Below are positions 34,768 to 45,994 of a DNA stretch of 64,000 nucleotides, piece after piece (the first letter of the stretch is position 1; each line of letters starts with the position of its first letter). The notes below the pieces were generated by a model, which had not been told where the DNA came from, did not search any database, and saw only the letters and a program-made list of their open reading frames with translations. A program made the translations under genes and the position numbers. Location: assembly GCF_003729955.1 (NCBI RefSeq), contig NZ_RJTX01000002.1, positions 828,548 to 892,547 of the forward strand, given 5' to 3'. Origin of the DNA: Chryseobacterium daecheongense. Lineage in GTDB: Bacteria > Bacteroidota > Bacteroidia > Flavobacteriales > Weeksellaceae.

Positions 34768-35772
34768 TCACCTCCTTTGTTTGCTAAATGAAGCCATCAG
34801 ATAAAACAAAAACGGTAAAATAAAAAGCGATCCCAACATCAGAGCCCATGCTAAAGCGGAAATAGCTTTGGGAGCCGCAGCTTCATACAATAATGAAAGA
34901 TGGCTGCCATTTCCTAATAAGATAATATCCGGATAATGTTGATAGGTTGCAGCTACCAGGATCATGATCATCTGAAATCCGGCTAAAACCCGGACAGGCA
35001 TAAGCTTTCTTTCCCTCATACAGTAAAAGATCAATCCTAAAGCTAGTGTTGCCAAAACAACAGCCGTAATACCCAACGGTTTAGAGAAAACCCACATCAG
35101 AAGCGGAATATCTGAGAGATAAGCCGTAATGAAAACCAGGATACCTGTTACTACGACGAAAATCATGGTTTGTTTAGACTTTCTGATCATCAAGGTAAGA
35201 TCCAGTTTATCCTTAGTTTCTCTTAAAGAAAAGATTGATGCTAAATAAGCGCATAGAGACACAGTGAATAAGCCTACTGCAGCTCCGAACCAATTCAGCC
35301 AGCTAAAAATATAAAGACTTAAAAAATCTGTAGCATCGGGATTGATGGATTTTGAAACCGTAGAAGCGGCAATTAACCCAAGGAAAAAAGGGGTCAATAA
35401 ACTCGCATAGTAAAAAATCTGGGTGTATAAAATCTGCCAGTCGTCCTTTACAGCATCATAATGCCTGAACGTAAAAGCAGTTCCTCTTGCGATAATTCCC
35501 AAAAGCATTAATACCAAAGGAATATGAAGGTAGGTCGACAAAGTAGTATAAATACCTGGAAACCCTACAAAAAGAATCACGATAGCAATGATCAGCCACA
35601 TATGATTGGCCTCCCAAACCGGGGCAATAGATTCATACATGATCTGTTCCGTTTTATGACGGGCTTTTTTATGTGTGAAAAGTTCCACAATACCTGCCCC
35701 GAAATCGGCACCGCCTAAAATGATATACAGGCATATCGATAACCAAAGGAAAGCTATAACAACGTAGATCAT
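34768..35772 (-). CDS. cydB: Cytochrome bd oxidase subunit II
   Basis: Integral membrane subunit of the bd-type quinol oxidase, 334 residues with about eight to nine helices. It starts with the typical GGADFGAGIVELF near 21-33, and EANHMWLIIAIVILF near 54-68. It pairs with CydA to hold the hemes and reduce oxygen with high affinity. Its start overlaps the cydA stop by four bases. Confidence 0.95.
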   Translation of the reverse strand: MIYVVIAFLWLSICLYIILGGADFGAGIVELFTHKKARHKTEQIMYESIAPVWEANHMWLIIAIVILFVGFPGIYTTLSTYLHIPLVLMLLGIIARGTAFTFRHYDAVKDDWQILYTQIFYYASLLTPFFLGLIAASTVSKSINPDATDFLSLYIFSWLNWFGAAVGLFTVSLCAYLASIFSLRETKDKLDLTLMIRKSKQTMIFVVVTGILVFITAYLSDIPLLMWVFSKPLGITAVVLATLALGLIFYCMRERKLMPVRVLAGFQMIMILVAATYQHYPDIILLGNGSHLSLLYEAAAPKAISALAWALMLGSLFILPFLFYLMASFSKQRR

Positions 35773-37112
35773 GATTTCTTGTTTTTATCGTTAAACTGAC
35801 CATCTGTAGGATCATAAAGTTTAGGAACCATTTGTATTTGTCTTCTCAAAAGAAAAATGATAATAAAAGATAAAGACACGAATATAGCGGTGAAAAAATA
35901 AAAGGAATACTGAATTCCAGGCATTGGAGTTACTGCATCTATGGTCCGCATGATCCCATAAATGATCCAGGGTTGTCTCCCTACTTCTGTTACAGTCCAG
36001 CCGGCTTCTAAGGCAATATACCCGAAAGGTGTTGCAAAGAGGAATGTTTTTAACAGCCATCTCTTTCCCAGCCATTCTTTCCTGAAAAATAAGGCATATA
36101 AATAAACGGTTCCAATACAGATCATTACCACTCCAAAGAAAATCATAATCTGGAAAGCATAATGTACTACAGCAACAGGTGGCCATTCATCTTTGGGAAA
36201 ATCATTCAGACCTTTTACTTCGGAATTGAAGTTATTACTTACTAAGAAACTTAACACTTTTGGGATTTTTATAGCGTATTTAATTTCTCCTTTTTCTTCA
36301 TCAGGAACTCCGCCGATTACAAAAGCCGCCCCTTTTTCTGTTTCAAAATGAGCTTCCATGGCTGCCAGCTTGATAGGTTGTCTTTCAGCAACGGATTTTG
36401 CAGCAATATCACCACTCAAAGGTGCGCCAAATGCACCAATTAAGGCAAATCCAGCTGCAATTCTAAACGCTTTGGTATGAAATTCAACATTCTTTTTTCT
36501 CATGATCAGATAAGCATGAACTCCTGCAACCGCAAAGCCGGTAGCACAAAACGCAGCAACAGTCATGTGTAAAGCCTGTGGAAACCAGGCGTCATTGAAC
36601 ATTGCTTTTATAGGGTCGATATTCACATATTTACCATCAATATAATCAAATCCGGCAGGAGAGTTCATCCAGGCATTGGCGGCCACGACAAGAATTCCGG
36701 AAGCCAATCCGCTTAAACCGACTAAAAAGCCGCAAAACCAATGAAACCATTTATTGAATCTGTCCCAGCCGTACAAAAAGAAACCAATAGCAATAGCTTC
36801 AATAAAAAAGGCTGTACCTTCCAGCGAAAACGGCATCCCGAAAATAGGTCCTGCATATTTCATGAATTCAGGCCAAAGTAATCCCAATTCAAATGAAAGC
36901 ATGGTTCCGGAAACCGCACCGGTAGCAAATAAAATTGCAACTCCCTTACTCCAGGCTTTTGTGAGCCCTTTGTAGATCTCATTATTGGTTTTAAGGTATT
37001 TCCAGTGTGCAAAAGCCATTAAGAAAGGCATCACCATACCAACACAGGCAAAAATGATATGAAAACCGAGGGATATGGCCATTTGTGCACGAGCGGCAAG
37101 AAAATCGTCCAT
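35769..37112 (-). CDS. cydA: Cytochrome bd oxidase subunit I
   Basis: Quinol-oxidising subunit, 447 residues. The heme b595 ligand His18 is in ISLGFHIIFACVGM, GRQPW is in VTEVGRQPWIIYG (about 375), and the EGTAFFIEAIAIG helix carries conserved glutamates. The Q-loop is of the short type. It overlaps cydB (ATGA) as a two-gene operon. The 221 bp upstream are shared with the divergent gyrB gene. Confidence 0.96.
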   Translation of the reverse strand: MDDFLAARAQMAISLGFHIIFACVGMVMPFLMAFAHWKYLKTNNEIYKGLTKAWSKGVAILFATGAVSGTMLSFELGLLWPEFMKYAGPIFGMPFSLEGTAFFIEAIAIGFFLYGWDRFNKWFHWFCGFLVGLSGLASGILVVAANAWMNSPAGFDYIDGKYVNIDPIKAMFNDAWFPQALHMTVAAFCATGFAVAGVHAYLIMRKKNVEFHTKAFRIAAGFALIGAFGAPLSGDIAAKSVAERQPIKLAAMEAHFETEKGAAFVIGGVPDEEKGEIKYAIKIPKVLSFLVSNNFNSEVKGLNDFPKDEWPPVAVVHYAFQIMIFFGVVMICIGTVYLYALFFRKEWLGKRWLLKTFLFATPFGYIALEAGWTVTEVGRQPWIIYGIMRTIDAVTPMPGIQYSFYFFTAIFVSLSFIIIFLLRRQIQMVPKLYDPTDGQFNDKNKKS

Positions 37113-37237
37113 AATATCAACTTTTTGAGTAAATAAAGGTACGGATAAATTATGGACAGCTCATATGATTTACAACAGCTATGATTTGTGAAATTCCATA
37201 TAACTTTGATTTTTTTGAATGGATTTTGTGTGGATAA

Positions 37238-39268
<2,031 letters not shown>

Positions 39269-39290
39269 TTCTTAAACAATATAATATTTT

Positions 39291-39320
39291 AAAAAGACTT
39301 CAGTAATGAGGTCTTTTTTT
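39291..39320 (+). terminator. Terminator after gyrB
   Basis: AAAAAGAC and GTCTTTTT, extended by a wobble pair and TCA/TGA around a 4-nt loop, followed by T-rich sequence, 22 bp past the stop. Confidence 0.75.
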
Positions 39321-39383
39321 ATTTTTTTAATAAAATTTTAACATTTATTAAGATTTTATTATTTTTGGGAAATTTTTATAACC

Positions 39384-41276
39384 ATGATGAAAATCTTAAT
39401 TATGGGAGCTCTGTCTTTAGCTTCACTGCATTATGCTCAAAGTTATCCCGTATCTGCCATTCCTGAAAATTTAAAGAAAAATGCCGATATAGTCGTAAGA
39501 AAAGATTTTACGACAGTACAGATCAATAAGATTGATGAAATAAAATACCAAAATACTACCGTTACCACAGTCTTGAATAAAGACGGAGATTCTAAAGCGG
39601 TAGCCTATATTCCTTACGAGAAAGGGGATAATATCTCAGATGTTAAGGTAAATGTGTACGATGAGTCCGGTAAAAAGCTTAAAAGTTTTTCAAAGTCTGA
39701 TTTTGGTGATTTTGCTAATAATCAGCAAGGAACATTTTATTCTGACAGTAGGGTTTTAATTCTTTCCTATACCCCTATCCAATATCCCTATACTATTGAA
39801 TTTTCTTATCAGATTACTGATGAAAATACAGTATTTATCCCTGATTTTATGCCTTTCTCTGATACTAACATTTCGTTAGAGGAAAGCCAGTTTAAAATTA
39901 TTAATAAAACAGGGATTGAACTGCGTACCAAAACCTATCCTTCACAATATAATTATACTTCGGTTGCAGAAAACGATAATGGAGTGGAGAAAACGTATTC
40001 CTATAAAAATGTTCCGGCCATAGATGATATTGCTTTACTCCCGGATGTTGTTAAAATACTTCCGAAAGTAAGTTTTTCTCTGACAAAGTTTAATCTTGAA
40101 GGAAAACAAGGAACGATCAACACCTGGAAAGACTTCGGTTCCTGGTATTATAATAGTATTTTGCAGCCGGTATCTGTGTCTACACCTGCCATTAAAGCTG
40201 AAGTTGCCGCTCTCAACCTGCAAGGATCCACTGAAGAAAAAGTAAAAAAGATCTTTCAGTATATGCAGTCGAAAACAAGATACATCTTTGTGGCTTTAGG
40301 GATTGGAGGATGGCAGCCAATGTTGCCTGATGAAGTTCAGAAAAAAGGATATGGTGACTGTAAAGGTTTAAGCAACTATATGAAAACTTTGCTGGATGAA
40401 GCGGGAATTCCTTCTTATTACTGTAAAGTATATTCCGATTCCTCACCGGTTTCATTCGATCCTGATTTCCCCAAAATGGGTGGAAACCATATTATTCTGA
40501 TGGTTCCTACGGAAAAAGGAAATATCTGGCTTGAAAATACCTCTCAGCAGATTGCATTTAATCATTTAGGGTACACTACTACCGACAGGAATGTACTTCT
40601 GGTTAAAAAAGATGGAATAGAAGTCATCAATACACCTGTGTATACAGCTGAACAGAATAAAGAGAAACAAAACCTTACTGTTAAACTGAATGAAGATAAC
40701 AGCATTTCGGGACAGGGGGGATTTGAATATACAGGGAGCCAATATGATTTTAGCCTGAGATATTCGGCTTTATCTCCAAAAGAAAGAAATGAAGTTTTGA
40801 AAAATCAATTGGACATCCTGAACTTCGAAAAGGTAGAGATGAAAGACTTTGTGAATGACAGAGATCATGCGGTTTCCAAATATAACATTGATTTTAAGGC
40901 AAACAATTATTCTAAAAATGCCGGAAATAGTATGATCTTCAGAGCGGTTCCGATTTTTTCAAACAATATTTATAAAACAGACGAAAACAGAGAATTGCCG
41001 TTTGAAATAGGGCAGTCTTTTGAAGATGAATACCAGATCAGATTTGAAATTCCTAAAAATTATAAAGTGGAAGAAATTCCGGATAATATTACGATCAACT
41101 CTGAATTTGGCTCTTACCAATTAAGTGTTGTAAAAGATGGTGAAAACCTGAAAGTGAGCAGAACCGTAAGAGTAAATAAAGGAATATATCCTAAAGAAAA
41201 ATATAATGATTACGTGAGTTTCAGAAAGAAAATGAATGGTATGGATAACTCGAAAATTTTAATTACAAAAATCTAA
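39384..41276 (+). CDS. DUF3857 and transglutaminase-like domain protein
   Basis: Exported protein of 630 residues (signal peptide ends ASLHYAQ). A DUF3857 domain (about 50-230) is followed by a transglutaminase-like core with the nucleophile Cys in KKGYGDCKGLSNYM (about 325) and His in MGGNHIILMV (about 369), then a DUF3858-like C-terminal beta domain. Such proteins are thought to act in the periplasm; the substrate is unknown. It lies 2 bp before a paralogue. Confidence 0.88.
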   Translation: MMKILIMGALSLASLHYAQSYPVSAIPENLKKNADIVVRKDFTTVQINKIDEIKYQNTTVTTVLNKDGDSKAVAYIPYEKGDNISDVKVNVYDESGKKLKSFSKSDFGDFANNQQGTFYSDSRVLILSYTPIQYPYTIEFSYQITDENTVFIPDFMPFSDTNISLEESQFKIINKTGIELRTKTYPSQYNYTSVAENDNGVEKTYSYKNVPAIDDIALLPDVVKILPKVSFSLTKFNLEGKQGTINTWKDFGSWYYNSILQPVSVSTPAIKAEVAALNLQGSTEEKVKKIFQYMQSKTRYIFVALGIGGWQPMLPDEVQKKGYGDCKGLSNYMKTLLDEAGIPSYYCKVYSDSSPVSFDPDFPKMGGNHIILMVPTEKGNIWLENTSQQIAFNHLGYTTTDRNVLLVKKDGIEVINTPVYTAEQNKEKQNLTVKLNEDNSISGQGGFEYTGSQYDFSLRYSALSPKERNEVLKNQLDILNFEKVEMKDFVNDRDHAVSKYNIDFKANNYSKNAGNSMIFRAVPIFSNNIYKTDENRELPFEIGQSFEDEYQIRFEIPKNYKVEEIPDNITINSEFGSYQLSVVKDGENLKVSRTVRVNKGIYPKEKYNDYVSFRKKMNGMDNSKILITKI

Positions 41277-41278
41277 GC

Positions 41279-43210
41279 ATGAGAAAAAAGTTATTATTAG
41301 TCCTTTTTGCAGTCAGTTGCATTTTTATGGAAGCTCAAAAACATGAGTTTCTTGATCCGCCGAAATTTAATGATGCGGATCTTTCCAAAACAAAATCAGC
41401 TTTAGATGAGAATGCTCCTGCAGAAATTCTATATAGATCATTACATTTCATAATAGATGGTACTACAGGGAATTTACACAAAAAATATTTTTACAGAGTA
41501 AAAATATACAACAAGGATAAAGCAGAAGACTGGTTGAATCTTGAAATTTCATTGTATCAGAACGGAAGTGATCAGGAAATATTGAATAAGGTCAAAGCCT
41601 TTACCTATAATTCGGAAAACGGAAGTTCAGTTCAGACTAAAGTTGAAAAAAACTCGAAATATAAAAGCAAGGAAAATAAAAATATCACGATTACCAAATT
41701 CGCTTTTCCAAATGTGAAGGATGGTTCTATTCTTGAATATGAATATGAAATCATATCACCATTTCTTTATGCCATTCCTGAAATTCTGATAGAAACAGAT
41801 ACTCCGTCATTGTATACCGAATATGTGTTGGATAGTCCTATTAATATTTCATATAATTTGAACTACACTGGATCATTGGCTCCCAAGTACAGAGAAGTAG
41901 AAGAAAAATACCTGTTCGGTTCTCAATACAGAACTTACAGATTCGGGTATGAAAATGTGAAAAATTTCAAAACGGAGAAATTTGTCAAAAACGACAGAAA
42001 CTACAGAACCAAGATCAGCGCTGAATTGAATTCTACTAACTTCAGAGAATTGAAGTTATATTCTTGGTCTTGGGAACAGATCAAAGAGAGATTGTATGAA
42101 AATGAAGACTTCGGGGGAGAGTTAAAGAAAACCAGATTAGCAAAAGAAAATATGCCTCCTGGAATTTCCGAATTAAAAAGTGATGAAGAAAAGGCCAACG
42201 CCATTCTGGCTTATGTACAGAAAAACTTTACCTGGAATAAGGATCGAGGAGTATATGTAGAAGATGGGATTAAAAAACTTTTAGAAACCAAATTAGGAAA
42301 TGCTTCCGAAATCAATCTTTTTCTGGTAATGCTTTTCAGAGAAGCCGGACTAAAAGCAAATCCGCTTCTTATTTCTACAGTTGATAACGGATTAATTAAC
42401 TTAAGCTCGCCGAATATTTCCAATATGAACTTTGTAATTGCTGCAATAGAAACCAAGGAGGGATTCACTTTATTTGATGCTACATCCAAACAGTCTTCAG
42501 CCAATGAGCTGCCTCCAAGAGACTGGAACCAGTACGGAATTCTTATTGCAAAAGAGAAAGTGAAGCAAATTCAAATGATCAATGCAAAACCTAGTTTTAC
42601 CTATCTTACTGTTAATGCGAAAATTAATGAAGATGGTTCGGTTTCCGGAAGCTATTCAGATAAGGACACAGGGTCTTTTGCAATGTATAACAAGGAATAT
42701 TATGATGATAATGCGGAGAAGTACAAGAGGCAGTATAAAGAAAACTTTACGATAGATTTTGCAGATATCAATTCTAAAGTACACGATAATGGAGATTTTG
42801 AAAGCACAATGAAATTTGATTCCGAAAATATGATAGATAGAATAGGGAAGAAAATGATCATCAATCCAATGCTTTTCTTAAATAAAAACTCCAACGAGTT
42901 CGATCAGACTGAGGAAAGAAAATATACCATCGATTTTATTTCTCCATTTACAAGAGTGAAAAAGATAATGCTTCAACTACCGGATGGATACACTATTGAA
43001 GAATTACCGAAAAATAAAAAAATCACTACAGATGACAAGGAGATCGCTTATAGCTATTTGGTAGAACAAAAAGGAAACGTATTAGAGATTACTTCAACAA
43101 CTACTGTGGCAAGCAGCGATTATCCTAAAGAATATTACCCCGCCTTCAAACAAATATGGGGAGTAGCATCAAAAAGTGAAAATCAGGTCATAAGTTTAAT
43201 TAAAAAATAA
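41279..43210 (+). CDS. DUF3857 domain protein, transglutaminase core without catalytic Cys
   Basis: Exported protein of 643 residues (signal peptide ends CIFMEAQ), paralogous to the gene 2 bp upstream and with the same layout: DUF3857, transglutaminase-like core, C-terminal beta domain. The place of the nucleophile reads KLGNASEINLFLVML (about 338-352), where the paralogue has GDCKGLS, and the His position reads NMNFVIAA. The Cys-His pair is therefore missing and the protein is probably not an enzyme. The two may work as an active/inactive pair. Confidence 0.87.
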   Translation: MRKKLLLVLFAVSCIFMEAQKHEFLDPPKFNDADLSKTKSALDENAPAEILYRSLHFIIDGTTGNLHKKYFYRVKIYNKDKAEDWLNLEISLYQNGSDQEILNKVKAFTYNSENGSSVQTKVEKNSKYKSKENKNITITKFAFPNVKDGSILEYEYEIISPFLYAIPEILIETDTPSLYTEYVLDSPINISYNLNYTGSLAPKYREVEEKYLFGSQYRTYRFGYENVKNFKTEKFVKNDRNYRTKISAELNSTNFRELKLYSWSWEQIKERLYENEDFGGELKKTRLAKENMPPGISELKSDEEKANAILAYVQKNFTWNKDRGVYVEDGIKKLLETKLGNASEINLFLVMLFREAGLKANPLLISTVDNGLINLSSPNISNMNFVIAAIETKEGFTLFDATSKQSSANELPPRDWNQYGILIAKEKVKQIQMINAKPSFTYLTVNAKINEDGSVSGSYSDKDTGSFAMYNKEYYDDNAEKYKRQYKENFTIDFADINSKVHDNGDFESTMKFDSENMIDRIGKKMIINPMLFLNKNSNEFDQTEERKYTIDFISPFTRVKKIMLQLPDGYTIEELPKNKKITTDDKEIAYSYLVEQKGNVLEITSTTTVASSDYPKEYYPAFKQIWGVASKSENQVISLIKK

Positions 43211-43215
43211 CTAGG

Positions 43216-43245
43216 AAAAGCTTCTAATTTTAGAAGCTTTTTTTA
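43216..43245 (+). terminator. Terminator after DUF3857 pair
   Basis: AAAAGCTTCTA-attt-TAGAAGCTTTT, an 11-bp perfect stem followed by T-rich sequence, 5 bp past the stop. Confidence 0.85.
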
Positions 43246-43276
43246 TATATTTGATCGAACCATAAAAACTATTAAT

Positions 43277-43702
43277 ATGCTAACTCTATTACAAGCAGGT
43301 GCTTACGACGACAGTATGGATGCCGCTTCAGGTGCTGCCGCAGCCGGAATCGGAATTGGAATGATGATTTTTTATCTGATATTATTTCTATTCTATGGCT
43401 ATTGCATGTATAAAATTTTCCAAAAAGCAGGACGTGAAGATGCATGGGCCGGTTTTATTCCGATTTATAATACTATTGTTCTATTGGATATTGTTAAAAA
43501 GCCGATATGGTGGATTATCTTATTCTTCATTCCTTTGGTAAATTTATACGCAGCATGGGTGGTGAATGACAGGCTTGCTAAAGGCTTCAATAAAGAAACT
43601 CCATTGTATACCATCCTCTTATTTTTCTTAGGATTTATTTTTCTTCCGGTATTAGCCTTTGGGAATGATACCTATGATAAGAACAGGATACCAAACGATT
43701 AA
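43277..43702 (+). CDS. DUF5684 domain-containing membrane protein
   Basis: A 141-residue protein with three or four hydrophobic segments. The conserved pattern YKIFQKAGREDAWAGFIPIYN (split, about 53-73) followed by KPIWWIILFFIPLVNLY identifies the DUF5684 (signal-peptidase-associated-like) family. Function is unknown. The N-terminus is Ala/Gly-rich (AASGAAAAGIGIG). A hairpin follows the stop. Confidence 0.82.
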   Translation: MLTLLQAGAYDDSMDAASGAAAAGIGIGMMIFYLILFLFYGYCMYKIFQKAGREDAWAGFIPIYNTIVLLDIVKKPIWWIILFFIPLVNLYAAWVVNDRLAKGFNKETPLYTILLFFLGFIFLPVLAFGNDTYDKNRIPND

Positions 43703-43722
43703 AAAAAAGTAAAAAAAAATTA

Positions 43723-43752
43723 AAAAACCATTCAGAAATGAATGGTTTTTGC
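43723..43752 (+). terminator. Terminator after DUF5684 gene
   Basis: AAAAACCATTCA-gaaa-TGAATGGTTTTT, a 12-bp stem with a T-run, 20 bp past the stop. Confidence 0.82.
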
Positions 43753-43775
43753 ATTCATATGGGAAATCAAAAATT

Positions 43776-44600
43776 ATGAAAAATACTATTGCTGTTCTGG
43801 CACTCTCTTCTTTTTTCGTTTTTACTGCCTGCAAAAAAAATGAAGTTAAAAATGATCAGGTAAAAGCAGAAACCAAAACTCCTCAAACATTTACAACAGA
43901 TTCTGTTACCATCAATGATTCTATAAAGATCAGTGATTCCTTAACATTAAAATATACTTCGAAATTATTGTTATTTCCCACGATACAAGATAAAAAGCTA
44001 TTGGATAGTATCTATTTTAATAATAAAGGGATCAAAGATTATTCAAAAGAAGGTTTGAAAGCATATCTGGAACAGGAGAAAAACAATTATTATAACTCCA
44101 TTAAAAATGACAGTAAAGACTGGATGTCCGGAATGACCTATTCTCAGCAATGGTATACCAGTTCAGCCATGAATCTGAAATCCAATAGTAATGACTACCT
44201 GCATATAGAATACGTTGGAAGTGCCTATGAAGGTGGTGCTCATGACAATTACGGATTTTCTGAAAGGGTTTTTGACCTTAAAGACAATAAAAAAGTAGAA
44301 TTGAAAGATATTACATCCATGCCGAAAGAAAAGCTTGAAGCATTATTAATGAAAAATATCAATACTATCCATAGTGGAACTACCGGCTCCGAAGGCGAGA
44401 TCAAAAATTCTGAAATGCTTTTGGTAGAGGTTATTCCTGCTACAAACAATTTCTATTTTGATGATAAGAACCTTTACTTTCACTACAGTCCTTACGAAAT
44501 TGCGGCATTTGCAGCAGGAGATATCGTAATTCCTATTTCATGGGAAGAGTTAAAAGGTACATTGAACCCGAAATTTAAAGAAAGAATGAAAATTAAATAA
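43776..44600 (+). CDS. DUF3298/RsiV-like lipoprotein
   Basis: A 274-residue lipoprotein with start at 43776 (MKNTIAVLALSSFFVFTAC, lipobox Cys19). The C-terminal half has the DUF3298 pattern: EYVGSAYEGGAHDNYG (about 148-163), VFDLKDNKKVELKDI, and FHYSPYEIAAFAAGDIVIPI near the end. In RsiV of Bacillus this domain binds lysozyme; here the role is unknown. A terminator follows. Confidence 0.85.
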   Translation: MKNTIAVLALSSFFVFTACKKNEVKNDQVKAETKTPQTFTTDSVTINDSIKISDSLTLKYTSKLLLFPTIQDKKLLDSIYFNNKGIKDYSKEGLKAYLEQEKNNYYNSIKNDSKDWMSGMTYSQQWYTSSAMNLKSNSNDYLHIEYVGSAYEGGAHDNYGFSERVFDLKDNKKVELKDITSMPKEKLEALLMKNINTIHSGTTGSEGEIKNSEMLLVEVIPATNNFYFDDKNLYFHYSPYEIAAFAAGDIVIPISWEELKGTLNPKFKERMKIK

Positions 44601-44604
44601 CAAT

Positions 44605-44632
44605 AATGCTTCCGGAATAGGAAGCATTTTTT
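44605..44632 (+). terminator. Terminator after DUF3298 lipoprotein gene
   Basis: AATGCTTCC-ggaata-GGAAGCATT followed by TTTTTATTTTT, 4 bp past the stop. Confidence 0.82.
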
Positions 44633-44644
44633 ATTTTTGTGACA

Positions 44645-45496
44645 ATGGAAAAAGTAGCCTTCATTATCAATCCTTTTTCAGCTAAAAAGAATTATCAGCC
44701 TTTTCTTAATGAGCTTAAGAAAAAAGTGAGTAATCCTCTATATTATATTTCTGAATCTATTGAGGGAACCGATGCATTTATTCAGGAAAATTTCAATCAA
44801 GTGAAGATCTTTGTAGCTATAGGAGGGGACGGGACTATTTCCACTGTAGCAAGAAATCTTATCAATACGGATAAAATCTTAGGAATTTTTCCCGCTGGTT
44901 CAGGAAACGGTTTTTCCAATGAGACTCAGTTCAGTAAAAATCTGGATGAGCTGTTAGGGAAAATAAAAGCAGGAAACTCCAGGAAAATAGATACTTTCAC
45001 AGTGAATGACAGACTTTCTATTAATGTTTCCGGAACGGGATTCGATGGGAAAGTGGTTAAAGAGTTTGAAAAAACTGACAGGGGATTCAAAAACTACATC
45101 AAGGTTTCGCTTAAAACGTTTTTCAATTATAAACCGATAAAGGTTAAATTCTTTGATGAGGCTTACCAGAAGTATAATGGGAAATATCTGATGCTTAATA
45201 TTGCCAATACACGCCAGTTTGGAAACAACGCTTATATTGCTCCTAAAGCTAGCAAAAGTGATGGGAAAGTAGATATTGTATTGGTGAAAAAATTTCCTTT
45301 GACCTATTCTCCGCTTTTTGCCTTCAGAATGTTTACAAAAAGATTAAAAGACGATGAATATGTGACGTATCTCTCCGTTTCTGACATTGAGTTTAAAGTC
45401 AACACCAAAAACTGGCACCTTGACGGGGAATTCAATAAAATAAAATCTCCGATCCACGTAAAGGTACAGCCTTCAAGTCTTGCTATTTTGATTTAA
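44645..45496 (+). CDS. Diacylglycerol/lipid kinase family protein
   Basis: A 283-residue lipid kinase of the DAGK_cat/YegS type. The nucleotide motif is AIGGDGTISTVA (about 58-69) and the glycine-rich loop FPAGSGNGFSNE (about 83-94). The C-terminal beta-sandwich domain has LDGEFNKI near the end. It phosphorylates diacylglycerol or another lipid at the membrane face. An in-frame GTG at 44639 would add two residues; the ATG is preferred. Confidence 0.92.
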   Translation: MEKVAFIINPFSAKKNYQPFLNELKKKVSNPLYYISESIEGTDAFIQENFNQVKIFVAIGGDGTISTVARNLINTDKILGIFPAGSGNGFSNETQFSKNLDELLGKIKAGNSRKIDTFTVNDRLSINVSGTGFDGKVVKEFEKTDRGFKNYIKVSLKTFFNYKPIKVKFFDEAYQKYNGKYLMLNIANTRQFGNNAYIAPKASKSDGKVDIVLVKKFPLTYSPLFAFRMFTKRLKDDEYVTYLSVSDIEFKVNTKNWHLDGEFNKIKSPIHVKVQPSSLAILI

Positions 45497-45502
45497 CAAT
45501 TA

Positions 45503-45949
45503 TCATGGGGAGTAAACATTTTTGTTGTAAAGCTCCATCCATTTGGATGGCTCTGCAATATCAGTCCAGCCAAACTGGCGGTAAAGTCCGTGAGCATCGC
45601 CGGTAAGTAAAATCCATCTTCGCAATCCCTGCAGATCGGGATGAGCCATAATCGTTTCGATTAACCATTTGGAAAGTCCGATTCCTCTATATTCTTCCAG
45701 AATGTAAACATCTCCTAAATAAGCAATCGTTGAAAAATCAGAGATGATTTTTGCAAAACCTATTTGCTTTTCGTCGATATAAACCCCAAAGCATAGTGAA
45801 TTTTGAATAGTAGTCTGTACCTTATCTTTAGGAATATTCAAAGCCCAATATGCTTTTGTTGACAAAAACTGATGAATGGAATCTATATCGAGTTTTGCTT
45901 TATCTGTGGAAAGACAAAATTTGCCTTTGTATAAAGTAATGTCGGTCAT
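45503..45949 (-). CDS. GNAT family N-acetyltransferase
   Basis: A 148-residue GNAT protein with the acetyl-CoA motif in YLGDVYILEEYRGIGLSKWL (about 86-105) and a C-terminal LTGDAHGLYRQFGW. It resembles the small acetyltransferases annotated only as GNAT; the substrate is unknown. It lies between the lipid kinase (convergent) and the symporter gene (same strand, 45 bp upstream). Confidence 0.9.
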   Translation of the reverse strand: MTDITLYKGKFCLSTDKAKLDIDSIHQFLSTKAYWALNIPKDKVQTTIQNSLCFGVYIDEKQIGFAKIISDFSTIAYLGDVYILEEYRGIGLSKWLIETIMAHPDLQGLRRWILLTGDAHGLYRQFGWTDIAEPSKWMELYNKNVYSP

Positions 45950-45994
45950 ATGCTTTTTAATAAATTATTTAAATTAATATGATTTGGCTCTCAC

